Source: Gari tellinella (Eukaryota > Mollusca > Bivalvia > Cardiida > Psammobiidae). From it: DNA of 64,000 nt. A program made the position numbers and the translations under genes. Below the pieces are notes generated by a model. That model was not told where the DNA came from, searched no databases, and worked only from the letters and a program-made list of their open reading frames with translations. Below are positions 45,158 to 56,665 of this stretch, piece after piece. The stretch lies in the NCBI GenBank assembly GCA_922989275.2, contig OV277866.1:74498328-74562327 (forward strand), given 5' to 3'. Position 1 is the first letter of the stretch. Every line of letters begins with the position of its first letter.

Positions 45158-45750
45158 TCATGACTCTATAAACTGGAACTACTTTCTGTAGTTGTGGAAT
45201 AAATCAGAGGTATATTTATGAATAAAGGAGTTATGCCTTTCACCTATATGTGTTATTGTTCAATATGCAGGGCTGCCATTTTTCAAGGATGATTACTTTA
45301 AGCAGCTTGAAAGTTAAAATGTTAAGCAGAATACACCTCTAGGCTTTACTTTCAGCCTGCTTTAAGCTGTGCCATCTGCTAGGATGACAATGGAAAGATT
45401 TCGGAAAAATCCATAGAAATGGCAGCCATGAAAATATGACTTGCGTTACGTCTTCTTTGACCCTTTCACCAACAAATTTAACCTGTTTTAATCTTGGCGC
45501 AGACAATATATTTCATGTAAAGTTCGAACTTTTGAAGTTCTGACTGATGAAATGTTGATATGAGTGCCAAACAGTTTGGATCCTGATCAGACACTGCAGT
45601 ACGCATTTTCTGATCTGGATTCAAACTTTTTGCATAGTCAACCTAACGGTCAACATGATGATGAAAGGTTTATGCTTGCACTTCTAATATATTGTCTGTT
45701 TTATAAATACTACTAAGTAATATGTGTTAAGTACTATTTTAAAGAAAGAT

Positions 45751-46001
45751 TTAACTCTTTCCTCCCTGAAACTTAAAATTGGCAATCCCTGTTTCCATTT
45801 GAATCTAGTCCATTTCTGACTTTTATGGGTTGTTTTTGTCAATGTTTTGCATTGTGACAAACAGTAAATATCCAGATCAGAGGGCTCCGTAATGAGCCCT
45901 CTGATCTGGGTATTCACTGTTTGCATAGGACAAGTGCACTTTTCACATGTATACTGTTTGAAAAGGACGCCTATATGCGGGACCAGGGTTCAAAGAGTTA
46001 A
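45751..46001. mobile_element. TTAA-type hairpin MITE (C family), reverse
   Basis: TTAACTCTTTCCTCCCTG to GGGTTCAAAGAGTTAA; central palindrome with CCAGATCAGAGGGCTC (about 45858-45928). A similar small hairpin follows at 46040-46110. Confidence 0.78.
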
Positions 46002-46450
46002 AGCAGTTTGACAGAAGAAATATCAAGACCATGTAGTGGCAAACATTAAGGATCCTGATCAGATGACGCAAAAAATCAGTGTCTGATCAGGATCTTAACT
46101 GTTTGCAAAGACGCCTTTTTGTGCCTATGGAGATCATAGATGTAAGAGTTTAGTAAGATTTTATTTCTCAAGTTGAGGTAATTGACACAATAGCCAGTTC
46201 AGTTGCCCTTCTAGAGTTGTTTGTCATTCTGAAAGATTTTAATTTTTATGTTTTAAAACACCCTCAAAAAGTAAAATATGGACTAGACTTGAAGTAATTA
46301 GAAACCAGCCCAATTGTGTTTGCCTTTCATTTAATTTTGAATAGGTAGAAACAATTTGTTAACATTATATGTTTTGAGTAAAGAAATATAGAAAGTGACA
46401 TTTGTTTTAATTGTTGTTTGTTTTAACCCATCACTCCATAAACATGCCTT

Positions 46451-47292
46451 TTTTAGCTCACCTGAGCCAAAGGCTCAAGGTGAGCTATTGGGATGGCCCT
46501 GTGTCTGTTGTCGTTAACAATGGCTTCAAATGACATCATCTCCTATACCACTTGACAGATTTGAACCAAACTTTACAGGAATGTTCCTTGGGTCAAGCTC
46601 TTTCAAATTTGTTCAAAGAATTAAAAACAATGTAGAACTCTGGTTTCCATGGCAACCAAAGTGAAAAAATAAAAAATCTTAAAAAGTTCACAGTTTTACA
46701 AGGAGTTATATAGTGAAATTTCAAACGTCTTCTTCTCTGACACTAATATGGCCAGAGCTTTGATATTCGGTATGGTCAAACTTCTGAATATCCCTTACAT
46801 ATGCTTACAAGGGCCAGAGCTTAGATGTTTGGCATATAGCATAATCTTCATGTCCTCTATCAATTTTGTTCAAATTATGCCACTAGGGTCAAAACTGGCA
46901 CCGCCCCGGGGGTCACAGTTTTACAAAGAGTTATATAGTGAAACGTCTTCTTCTCTGAAACTAATATGGCCAGAGCTTTGATATTCGGCATGGTGACACT
47001 TCTAGATGTCCTTTACCTATTTTGTTCAAATGGTTCCAGTCTGTTGCATATGTAGGTCACAGGAGCTAAAAATAGATATTTTCAAGGGAAACTTAAAAAA
47101 ATCTTCGTGTCTAAAACCCTAGTACCCTGATCTTAGATATTTGGCACATAGCATCATCTACAGCTCCTCTCAAGATTGTTCAAATTTAATAATGCCCCTC
47201 GGATAAAAAATGACACCTCCTGAACATAAATCATTATCTTCATTTTGTCAGCTATTCTCAGGTGAGCGAAATATGCCCCATGGGGCTCTTGT
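46451..47292 (+). mobile_element. AGCTCACC-type element, ATGCCCCATGGGGC ending
   Basis: Starts TTTTAGCTCACCTGAGCC and ends AGGTGAGCGAAATATGCCCC...GGGGCTCTTGT. Its internal units differ from those of 25071 (TCTTCTTCTCTGAAACTAAT, GGCCAGAGCTTTGATATTC). Absent from the duplicated partner at 59365. The same subtype is at 56666. Confidence 0.85.
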
Positions 47293-47440
47293 ACTAGATA
47301 TCTATAATATGGGAATTAGCCCCCACAGAAAGTCTTGAACATTAAAACATAGAAGGTATTTTTCCAGATGGTAAATTCAGGCATGTTGAAATTAAGCAGA
47401 ATCCCATTTGAGGAGAATTCTGCTTTACTTTCTACATGCT

Positions 47441-48543
47441 TTTTAGCTCACCTGGCACGAAGTGCCAAGGTGAGCTATTGTGGTCGTCCGTCCGTCGTCA
47501 AACTTTTTGTTCAAAGATCTTCTTCTTGATAACCACTGGGCCAATTTCATCAAAACTTCATAGGATTGTTCCTTGTAGGGTACTCTCTCAGATTTCTTCA
47601 AATATAGGCCATCCAAGTGAAATTGTGGTTGCCATGGCAACCAATTGAAAAAACTTTAAAAATCTTCTTGTTAAAAACTACTGTTCCGAATTGAAAATAA
47701 TTTTACCCAAATGTGCCATTGGTGACCCTCTATCAGATTTCTTAAAATAATTTTCCTATCTTAAAAAACATGGCTGCTAGTGGGTGGGGCAGATTTTCCT
47801 TATATGGCTATATAGTGAAAACTTAAAAAATCTTCTTGTTAAAAACTACTGGTCCGATTTGAAAGTAATTTTGTGCAAATGATCCATTGGTGACCGTTAC
47901 CAGATTTCTTAAAATTATTTTGATATATTAAAAAACATGGCCGCCAGTGGGTGGGGCAAGTTTTCCTTATGTTACTGTATAGTAAAAACTTTAAAAAATC
48001 TTCTTCTCTGAAACTACTGGTCCAAATTAAAACTAATTTTACACAAATGGTCAATAGATGATCCTCTACCAGATTTTTTAAAATCATTCTGTTATCTGAA
48101 AAAACATGGCCGCCAGTGGGTGGGGCATGTTACTGTATAGTAAAAACTTTAAAAATCCTCTTCTCTGAAACTACTGGTTCAAATTCAAAATAATTTTACA
48201 CAAATGGTTAATTGATGACCTCCTACCAGATATCTCAAAATCATTTTGTTATCTTAAAAAACATGACCGCCAGTGCGTGGGGCAAGTTTTCCTTATATTT
48301 CTGTATAGAAAAACTTTAAAAAAAAATTCTGAAACTATTGGTCTGATTTAAGAATGATTTTACACAAATAATGATTCATGGGTAACCCTTTGTCAGTTTT
48401 CTTCAAATAATCTTCCTAGCTCAAACAACATGGCCACCAGTGGATGGGGGTGAATAAGTGAAAACTTAATCATTACTGGTCCATTTACATGACCGTAATC
48501 ATGGATACCAGGTGAGCGATTTAGGGCCGCATGCGGCTCTTGT
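47441..48543 (+). mobile_element. AGCTCACC-type element, GCATGCGGC ending
   Basis: Starts TTTTAGCTCACCTGGCACGA and ends AGGTGAGCGATTTAGGG...GCATGCGGCTCTTGTT; interior units AACATGGCCGCCAGTGGGTG as at 25071 and 31652. The partner at 59525 reads straight across, proving a discrete insertion. Confidence 0.88.
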
Positions 48544-48588
48544 TAAAGCAATAACCTGTATTGGAAACTTGAAGCAGTATGATGTTAA

Positions 48589-49227
48589 GGATGTCGGCCT
48601 GTCTTTTTGAGCATTATGAAATTTCCGAAAAATTTTACGAACTCGTTTTCAAAAAAAATGGTAAGAACTCATTTTTGGTGAATGCATACAGTAATAAAAC
48701 ACTATTTTCCCGGGAACAAAATTGGATTTTCGTTCCGGAAGGGACTTTTTAAGTTTTATGTCCTATTCGTAGTTAACAGCATACACTGTTTTCATAGGTA
48801 GGTTGTATTTTGATACATCCGATTTCATTTCAATTTCTCAGAATATAAGCATGAAATTTTCATGGTAGTACAGTTTTAGTATAAACTATAGATAACTCAA
48901 TAGATAAAATGAAATTTTTTTGGAAAAAAAAATATTTTTGGTAAAAAACATTATTTTCAGGGTTTATTCTTACTATGGTAATATAAATTAGGATACTTTT
49001 GGTACAAATAGATTGTTTAAATAAAGATTGAAAAACCGTAGTACAAAAAAGTTGGAGTTTTTATGAAGCTTCAATTTTAGGGGGGTAGCCTTGAAAAATC
49101 TCAAATTGTGAAAAAAGGTCCGGTACCCCCACTTTTTTCACCAGTTTTGTCATAGAAACTAATTTTACTATCAGTATGCAAAGTTTGACGAATTTGGTAT
49201 TTACTTTACCAAGGTGCACCTACCCCC
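48589..49227. mobile_element. 639-bp TTAA-targeting insertion
   Basis: Flanked by TTAA (48585-48588 and 49228-49231) where the duplicated partner has a single GGTTAAGAG. Ends are GATGTCGGCCTG and GGTGCACCTACCCCC. Not obviously related to the other TTAA families here. No protein frame. Confidence 0.75.
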
Positions 49228-50357
49228 TTAAGAGTTGATAGAGTTGCCATACTGTTTTAAGTCATATCAGGCTCGATGTATGGTCTTGGTTTAACTCTAT
49301 ACGCCTTCACCAGGTTTGAAGACAGGTGACCACTTAAAGCAGGTTGAAAGTAAAACAGAATATGTTTAGAGGCATTCTGCTTTTATTAGCTCACCTGAGC
49401 CAAAGGCTCAAGGTGAGCTATTGTGACCGCTCACCGTCCGTAGTCCGTCTGTGCGCACGAAAGGTCCTTTGTTGGGTAGGGAGAACAATAGATTCCATTC
49501 ATTCCGTGATTGCCCTATTGTTATTGTTGGGTATTTTAGTGTACTGTTGGGTAGTTTTAAACAAAAAATATACCTAACAAATGTCCAACTGTGAGAACGT
49601 CTGTCCATCTGTCCGCCTGTCCGTTCACATTTACTTCAAACGACAGCTCCTCTGAACCCGCTTGATTGTAGGGAGAGTTCAAACTGCTCATGATGTTCCT
49701 TGGATGCTTCTCTACAGAAGTTGTTCAAATGAAAGGAAAAAAGCACAAACTCTGCTTGAAAAAGCAAAAAAGCAAAAAACTTTAAAAAATCTTCTTGCCC
49801 AAAACTACTAGGCCCTAAGCTTTGATATTTGTCAAGTAGAATCTCCTGGTGGATCCCTTTATAGTTTGTTAAAATGAAATCCCTAGGGTCACATTTGACA
49901 CCACCCTGCACAGTTTAAGTGCTGCTCTAGGCAGGTTTCACAGTATTTTTGAGTTAAGCAGAACCTGAGTTACCCTTAATATACTATGGGCAAATAGCCA
50001 ATATTTGCAAACAGTTTGGATCCAGATCAGATGCAACATAATGCTGCATCTAATCTGGATCCAAACTATTTGCCACTCATTTACCAACTTAACATTTTCT
50101 AAAAAAAAATTTGTACATTTTTCACATACAGTAGGTATTTAGCAGACATCATTTCAGTCTGGTAAGGGTAAGCCCCCAGCAGCTGCAAATGCTACGGTAC
50201 TCTTGCATAATATTTGACCTCAGTGATCAGGCCAACAGAACTGAACATGTTGTCTGCTAAAGTTTAGAAATGGTTCAGTCTGCTTCATACTTAGAGAAAC
50301 AGGATCTGGAAATGATCCACTGACAGTTATGTAATTATGTCTTATGCCATATTTATA

Positions 50358-51387
50358 CAGTATAACCTCCGTCGATCGACACCTCTCTTGACCGGAAACC
50401 TCTGTTATCCGACCCTGCCGTTCGGCCCCGGCAGTTTCCCTATATATTTTATGTAACCTAACTCTCTCTTGATCGGATCCTCTGTTAACCGTTATCCGAC
50501 ATACCTTGACGGACCCAAAAAGGTAAATAAGAGGTTTTTCACACCCCGTTATCCGACGGTATGCTGACCTTTGATCATTGACAGACTATACACGCCCAGG
50601 TGATAATGACACATATTGCTCGGATGGCCGTGTAAGACAAAATGTATTGTTTAAACAATGAGTGAATAATAAGAGGGTTAATAAGATAACTTCAGCCAAC
50701 AAGTGTAAGCAACCCATTTAGGGTCACAGTGCCGAAAAGACCAACTCATCCATCCTTTCCAACATTAGCTAACTATTATTTCGTGTTCAAATTACAGGTA
50801 TATGCCAATCGTCCTCTCCGTCACGTTTGTCAATATTAGAAGTACGAAATATATATCTAATGCGCCCTCCGCATAGGTCAAGTCTATAGTAATAATCGCA
50901 GGCGTAAAAATCTATGCTCAAGTTATATTGAGAGAAAATAAAAACATTCTCGCGTTTTGAAGTTTTTGTTTTCCCGCTAGTTCGACATAACGAGAGAATA
51001 TTGTACTTGTATATAAAATATAAATACCAATGTGCCGGTGTTTTAGTCGATCCATTAATATCTACATGTATGCGTGTTTACTTCCGATTGTACACTGACT
51101 ATACACGTCTATGCCTACTGTAGTAAAAACAATGGAAAACCGTGTAGAACCGGAGCCGGGGACTCCTATTTTAAACTGGAAAAAACCTGATAAGGATATG
51201 CTGCAGTCATGCTTGTTCAAGCATTTTTTTTAAAATAAGTCAATCGGCATCGGATAATTTGCCTAGCAGCGACACTATTTGGGTGTGTAAACATGTGAAC
51301 TTAGGCCTAATTCCGTTAACCGACAACCTCTCTTAACCGACTTACAAACATGGAACCATGGGGTGTCGGATAACGGAGGTTATACTG
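50358..51387. mobile_element. Pogo-like element, copy 2 (1,030 bp, no nested insertions)
   Basis: CAGTATAACCTCCGTCGATC to the complement ending GGAGGTTATACTG, flanked by TA. It provides the unfilled versions of both nested insertions in copy 1: GTGTAAGACAAAATG where copy 1 has the Harbinger element, and ACTGTAGTAAAAACAATGG where copy 1 has the tRNA-bearing element. Confidence 0.85.
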
Positions 51388-51487
51388 TACATATGTTTAA
51401 TATTGGTTTTGTCACAGTTATCTGTATGTCTTGTCATTTTTTGTTGTCCAGGATTCAACCCTTTCCCCCAATAAATACTGACCTTTG

Positions 51488-51739
51488 TTAACCCATTACC
51501 CCATAAATGTGCATTTTTAGGCCTTTGATTTATTCCTCCACTTAAGAAAATAATTCCCCTTTAAACAGTCATGAAAATGTAAGATGCGAAATAAGTTTCT
51601 ATATCCTAGTAGATGGTAGCTTAAAGCAGTTTGAAAGTAAAGCAAAGTGTGCATTAAGACCCATTCTGCTTGACTTTCAACCTGCCATAGGTGGCCACCT
51701 ATTTTCAAAACTAGAAACAGGCTATGGGGTAATGGGTAA
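51488..51739. mobile_element. TTAA-type hairpin MITE (A family)
   Basis: TTAACCCATTACCCCATAAA to GGCTATGGGGTAATGGGTAA; hairpin at about 51625-51690 with several mismatches. Confidence 0.75.
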
Positions 51740-52257
51740 CATGAAATTGCCTATTTGGAAAGAGCCTAATGAGAGGAAGTGCCATTTGCAAAGGACATAA
51801 CTCTGACATCATTGTTTTTTGAGTTATTTCCCTTTGTGATATTTTCTTGTCAAGAAGACAACTCCAGTTCTACTGATGCTATTGTAATGAAATTTTATGT
51901 ATGGAAAGAAACTGATGAGAGAAAATGCCATGCACAAGGGCAGCAATATTTTGTTTTTCCCCTTTGTCATATTTTATTGTCAGGAAAATAACTCCAGTTC
52001 TGCTGACGCTAGTGAAATAATTATCATTTACCGGAAATGGAAATAGCTTGATAAGAGGATGTGTCATGGATAAGGGTCATAAGCTTGGCAACAAAATTCA
52101 CTTTTGTCATGTTTTCTTGTCCGGAAGATAACTCCATTTATAGCTACATGTATATTAAAATGTTGTCTTGCCCAGTCAACTTAGGTACAAACTTCAATGT
52201 CCTCAGGTGAGCGAATTTAGGGCCATGGCCCTCTTGTTAAAAATACATGTACATGCT

Positions 52258-52432
52258 ATTCAAGCTGGATTGCGGAAGGTCGGTGGTTCTACCCAGTTGC
52301 CGATTTGTGTCTGAAACAGTGCATAAAGGGCTTCTGGGGTCTTCTTCCACCTATAATTAGCTGGACGTCGTGATATGACTGAACTACTGTTGAAAGCGAC
52401 GTAAAATCAAAACAAAACAAACAAAATAAAAA
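52258..52432 (+). mobile_element. SINE fragment with MetaSINE/DeuSINE-like tail
   Basis: GGTGGTTCTACCC resembles a decayed B box. It is followed by GGGGTCTTCTTCCACCTATA and ATATGACTGAACTACTG, and the 3' end AAAGCGACGTAAAATCAAAAC with AAACAAACAAAATAAAA. This order matches the conserved core and tail of SINEs known from bivalves and other invertebrates (recognised from memory, not searched). Confidence 0.6.
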
Positions 52433-52621
52433 TACAAGTAGAGTTTTGTAATGGAAATGGATAGAATTCTATCTCAGATCTAAATTTCCATTGTAGGCAA
52501 GGAATATTACTATCAAATAGATGGAAAATTGTTCATGGGATGAATGGAAAGAGTTCCGTATCATGAATTGAATAATTCCAATCCCACTGATAGACTAGGA
52601 GAAAGTGAGAACTTATACTAT

Positions 52622-52766
52622 AACCCCCCCACCCACCCCCCCCCCCCCCCATTTTTTAACAGAATTTATTATCCTAAACTAAATCTTACCCATTTATATA
52701 AGCATTTGACATATATTTACAAATTACTATTTTTAATGCTAAATCCGGTTGCGAGCCCCTTTAAAT
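52622..52766 (-). mobile_element. C-rich tract and end fragment of the tRNA-bearing TIR element
   Basis: A broken C run (52624-52650) is followed by the reverse complement of the left end of the element at 37245, finishing AATCCGGTTGCGAGCCCCTTT. Confidence 0.7.
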
Positions 52767-54464
52767 GAGTCTTTCTGAAATGATAAAAAAAACCCAGACA
52801 AATTTGATAAATACAACAATCATGAACACAAATGCAACATTCTAGCATAATAAAATATTTATATTCACCCTGTAGAGTCTTTATGTAATCCATTATCGTA
52901 TTAAAAATATGCAGGTCAATTCTCAATGAACCTACAAATCGAAACTGGAACAAGGGCGGAGTCTCCGTCGGAGAGATACTAAACCTAGCAACCAGCTAAT
53001 GGTTGCTATGGCGTGTAATTAAAGACTTTTCCTCAGTCCATTGAGGGACCACCAGCATATTGTTCTGGAGGTGTCAATGTAACTGTAAAGCACGTGCAAT
53101 ACAATCTCAGAACACCTGGTTAGGTCCATGATTATACTCATGCTCTAGTGATTTTCAATGGTTATTTCTAACCAAACTATCAAATATGGTCCGGTCTCAC
53201 ATAAGACGATTCAATGGTTCAATATGCACTAGACCCATGCTTTTTGCAAGGAAAATGACAGTAAATAATCTGGCAAGGCGTTATGACCAAAAGGTCGTCA
53301 GGAGATGTCGTTAAGCTGAAATAAACATGCGCGACCTAACTTTTAAAATATGCTTTAATAATAGTTATTTAAGTTGCATTGATTATTTTAAATGTCTTAT
53401 AAGTGTTCGTTAAGCACACAGCGACAGTTTACTGGGTAAAATCTTGACTTTGTAATCAACTCCGAAACATGTATTTTGGACTTCTTTTCATACCGCATAT
53501 TATAGAGATCGAATGGCTGTTACATCCAGGATTACACCTGTCAAAACTATTTGGCCGGTATTTGATAAATCTGGTCAAAGTCGCGCGGTATGAACACATT
53601 TAATAGCTTCGCAAGGTAAGTTTACGAAACTTACTCCCTGCGAAGCTAATGTATTCCTACCGTCATGAACGGCAAAAAAATGTTGTTTATTCCTATACAC
53701 ACACAACTTATTTAGCTCACCCGAGCACGTAAAGCTCTGTGAGCTATTGTGATCATGTTTGTTTTGCTTGTGACACACTAGAATAACCATCCTGACAAAA
53801 ATTAGGTCGAGTTTGAATATGAATCAGTTCTTATGTCAAAGGTAGGCATATGCTTACGAACGCTATGAGAATTTTGTAGATCAGTATATCTACATTTTGA
53901 TTATAAAACACAAAACCCTACTGTACTACATTGACCTCAATTATGGCCTGGTTAAATATAAACCAGAAATGGTGTCAAAGCCACCTGATGCTCGCCTGTT
54001 TAAAGTTAAGTCTAAAAACATCTTGTATTGAAAGCAAATCAATTTTCAGTTTAGAAATACTATTAAACGAATGGTGAATCTTACTCTAGTTATATCAAAT
54101 TTTAAAACAACCTGTCTTGACTGGAGGAGTTGTCATGGTGATTTAATTTAACTCTAGTTTATGCTGCGATTTTGTATGAGTCTAATTTATACTACTTTGT
54201 TTTGGTAGTGAAAATTAGTAAAAATTGGCAGCTGGTAAAAAAAAACACCATTATACGGTATATAATCATATCCCATGCAGAAGGTTCGAAAGTATTATTG
54301 GAATTAAGGTTGTCTGTATGTTTATTCTGTCAGTCCGCTAATTTCTAATGTCTATCAAGTCAATTGAGTAACGGTGCGTCATACGGATAACTGCGTTAAG
54401 CTTGGCTTATCTAGAACGGATTTATTTACAGTTTACGAGTACGACGTTTGTTTAATGTTTATAG
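52767..54464. other. Non-coding stretch
   Basis: It contains a small hairpin around 53605-53650 (CGCAAGGTAAGTTTACG and its partner) and the start of an AGCTCACC-type element at 53713 (TTTAGCTCACCCGAGCACG) that soon becomes unrecognisable. No exon found. Confidence 0.5.
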
Positions 54465-54616
54465 AGAGACGACATGGAACACGTCTGCACAACTTGTGGC
54501 AAAATGTATAGAAGCAGGGCTGGCCTTAGCATCCATGAGCGCCAGCACACCAACAATGCCCCCTACAGATGCTGTGGAAAGAATTTCTACAGCATCACCC
54601 ACCTGCACAGCCACAG
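54465..54616 (+). CDS. Zinc finger locus, 3' cassette 4, exon A (two fingers)
   Basis: Acceptor TTAATGTTTATAG (54464), phase 0; donor GTGAGT (54617). It encodes RDDMEHVCTTCGKMYRSRAG and LSIHERQH (a canonical C2H2 finger), then APYRCCGKNFYSITHLHSH, a finger whose two cysteines are adjacent. It leaves with 2 nt completing Arg with the next exon. The ATG at 54474 could also start a short protein of its own, but entry in phase 0 fits splicing from the shared exon 2. Confidence 0.82.
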
Positions 54617-54952
54617 GTGAGTTGTCATTCTCTGCAAATTGATTGTAAATACAAGCATAATTCATGTCCAACATGTTCCTCATAATATTATTATCACAAT
54701 ACCAGTGTTGTTCGTAAGCGAAATTATATGTCTTAATAAAATTTAACACATTTATCAACAAGTACTCATTATTAACTGAAGGTTTGTTGTAGAAAATCAA
54801 TATGTCTGTACACAGTCATAGCTTTCTTTACCTATACGCACATACGTGTCGTACCTGTCAGTACTTTGCTTTACACTATAAATGCATTATTTCTAGCAAT
54901 TTTGTGCTTTATAGGAACATAATTAATTTATTGTGACTATCTTATGAGCATA

Positions 54953-55158
54953 CAGTGACACCTCGCTATTACGACCACTAAAACGAAGGCTAATTGATTG
55001 TATAATAGAGAGGTGACAGCTTAAAGCAAGGTGACAGTGAAACAGAAAGCTCCTACAGGAGCTTTCTGATTCACTGTCACCTTGCTTTAAGCGGTCACAT
55101 ATTGTAAACACCCTAATAGTTAACATAATTTAGTGGTCGTAATAGAGAGGTTTTACTG
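54953..55158. mobile_element. Small pogo-like MITE, intact
   Basis: CAGTGACACCTCGCTATTAC on the left and GTAATAGAGAGGTTTTACTG on the right, flanked by TA, with a central hairpin (AAAGCTCCTACAGGAGCTTT). It lies in the cassette 4 intron. From 55159 to 56216 a CT-rich tract (about 55786-55819) is the only feature. Confidence 0.85.
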
Positions 55159-56216
55159 TAGTTTAAATGCAATTTTTAAGTAAAACTCAATCTTAGAGAA
55201 TAATATTTGATATGAAATTAAAAATCTGTAACACCTGCTAGTTCAAAGGACTTTAGCGTCGCCTTAAATACAATCGCACAGGAGAGGTATACTCAGGATA
55301 TAGATCTACTTATTTGCATATGCAGGACTCAAAACTAAAAAAATATATAATTATTTTATCGGTGCAAAAATAATTTAAGGTAGATACTTTATTTTTTATT
55401 TTTAAACTAATAAGTATGCAAGGTATAAAAACAATAGAATATTCAGGGTTAATGCGTTAAAATTCGTGTCACCCAATTACACGCGTGCCAAACTGTACAT
55501 TGATTATACAGAATAGTTTTTATGTGGCATTTGCTTAAGATCAACACAGTACCGAAACTCACTTGTATGGAAAATAGAAGACAAATACGTAATGTATGTT
55601 TGTAAATGGGCATTTTATTTGAAATGCCATAAACTTAATATCAAATAATGTTATAGAAAGTAAATATCTAATTTCCATATCGACATCCTAGACTTTCCGA
55701 GATAAAGAAACAATGGCTATGTTGCTCTGTGATTGGTTTAAAACAGTGACCTTGATTCCCATTGGTCACACCTCCCTGCGCCCCCACCCCCCCCTCTCTC
55801 TCTCCTCTCTCTCTCTCTCCATATACGTGTAGATAGAAATGCAGGGGTAGTCTATGCCGATATCGTAGTGAATGAAACTGTAACGTCTTTCAAACCATGT
55901 AGATACATGGTGTCGAAAGACGCTAACCTTGCTGTTGGGATCTCTGTAGTCACCTTTAGTTAGATAAACCTGTATATCGAGCAAGACGCTATGACCAGCT
56001 TTGATGTCTGACAGACTACATGTCGTCTGCTTAATTTTCAAAACTTTCTTAATCGGATTGAATAAAAACAAAAAGTCTAAATTAAAAAATAAATAAAAAC
56101 ACTTAGACCAAGGTCAAACGTCGGATTATTCTTCGTCTGATTTTGAACCTCAGATGTTAATATCTAAGTGGACTTTAAAAGGCCATTTGTCAACCTGCAT
56201 AATTTATGCATTACAG

Positions 56217-56490
56217 ATGCAACAAACACAACGTCGCCAAGAAAGAAACATGCCCAGAATGCCAGAGGAAGTTCGGGACGAAGTTCGAGTTGGAAAAACA
56301 CAAGAAACAGACACACATGGAACGACCTCGCAAGTGTGATCACTGTGGAAAAGCCTATGCAGACAGAGCTAAATTGAAGGACCACATGGATTCACATATT
56401 GGAGAGAAGAAGCACAGATGTGAGTGCGGAAAAAGTTACAGGTACTCGCCTGGCTTAGCTAAGCACAGGCGGTTGTGTAAGATGCATTAG
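56217..56490 (+). CDS. Zinc finger locus, 3' cassette 4, exon B (three fingers)
   Basis: Acceptor TTTATGCATTACAG (56216); 1 nt completes Arg so that the previous finger reads SHRCNKH; stop TAG at 56488-56490. Three further fingers: CPECQRKF...H-x4-H, CDHCGKAY...H-x3-H, and RCECGKSY ending LCKMH with only one residue between the first cysteines. With exon A it encodes 141 residues; joined to the shared exons the product would be 381 residues. Expected nuclear DNA-binding protein. Confidence 0.88.
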
Positions 56491-56634
56491 CTGGATGCTC
56501 CATGCGACATGTTGCTCAAGGATTTTTTGTTTTACTCAGGACAATTATTATTGACAAAGTATTACATGTATAAGGAGCAGCAGCATATGAGAAAGACGTA
56601 TTAAAATTACTTGTTTGAGCATGTGACACTAAAC

Positions 56635-56640
56635 ATTAAA
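56635..56640 (+). promoter_or_regulatory. Possible polyadenylation signal ATTAAA
   Basis: A common variant hexamer 145 bp after the cassette 4 stop codon and 31 bp before an AGCTCACC-type element. Weak by itself; no AATAAA is nearby. Confidence 0.35.
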
Positions 56641-56665
56641 TATACCGAACTCATTAAATGGTAAT

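Larger units (their letters stand above)
49387..52237 (+). mobile_element. AGCTCACC-type element enlarged by nested insertions
   Basis: Starts AGCTCACCTGAGCCAAAGGC after CTTTTATT and ends AGGTGAGCGAATTTAGGGCC...CTCTTGTT. Inside are a B-type hairpin (about 49995-50075), a pogo-like element (50358-51387) and an A-family MITE (51488). The distal part has about 130-bp units with AACTCCAGTTCTGCTGA. The duplicated partner lacks the whole block. Confidence 0.75.
46222..52605 (+). repeat. Duplicated segment, copy 1, grown about eight-fold by insertions
   Basis: Collinear with 59138-59895. The shared text begins TGTCATTCTGAAA and ends near CAATCCCACTGATAGACT. Between shared blocks copy 1 has five extra blocks (46451-47292, 47441-48543, 48589-49227, 49387-52237 and about 52238-52431). 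Subtracting them leaves about 750 bp, equal to copy 2 (758 bp). Confidence 0.85.

Noticed and set aside
54459..54800. Minus-strand 113-residue frame
   Set aside because: Antisense of cassette 4 exon A continuing into its intron; no motif.
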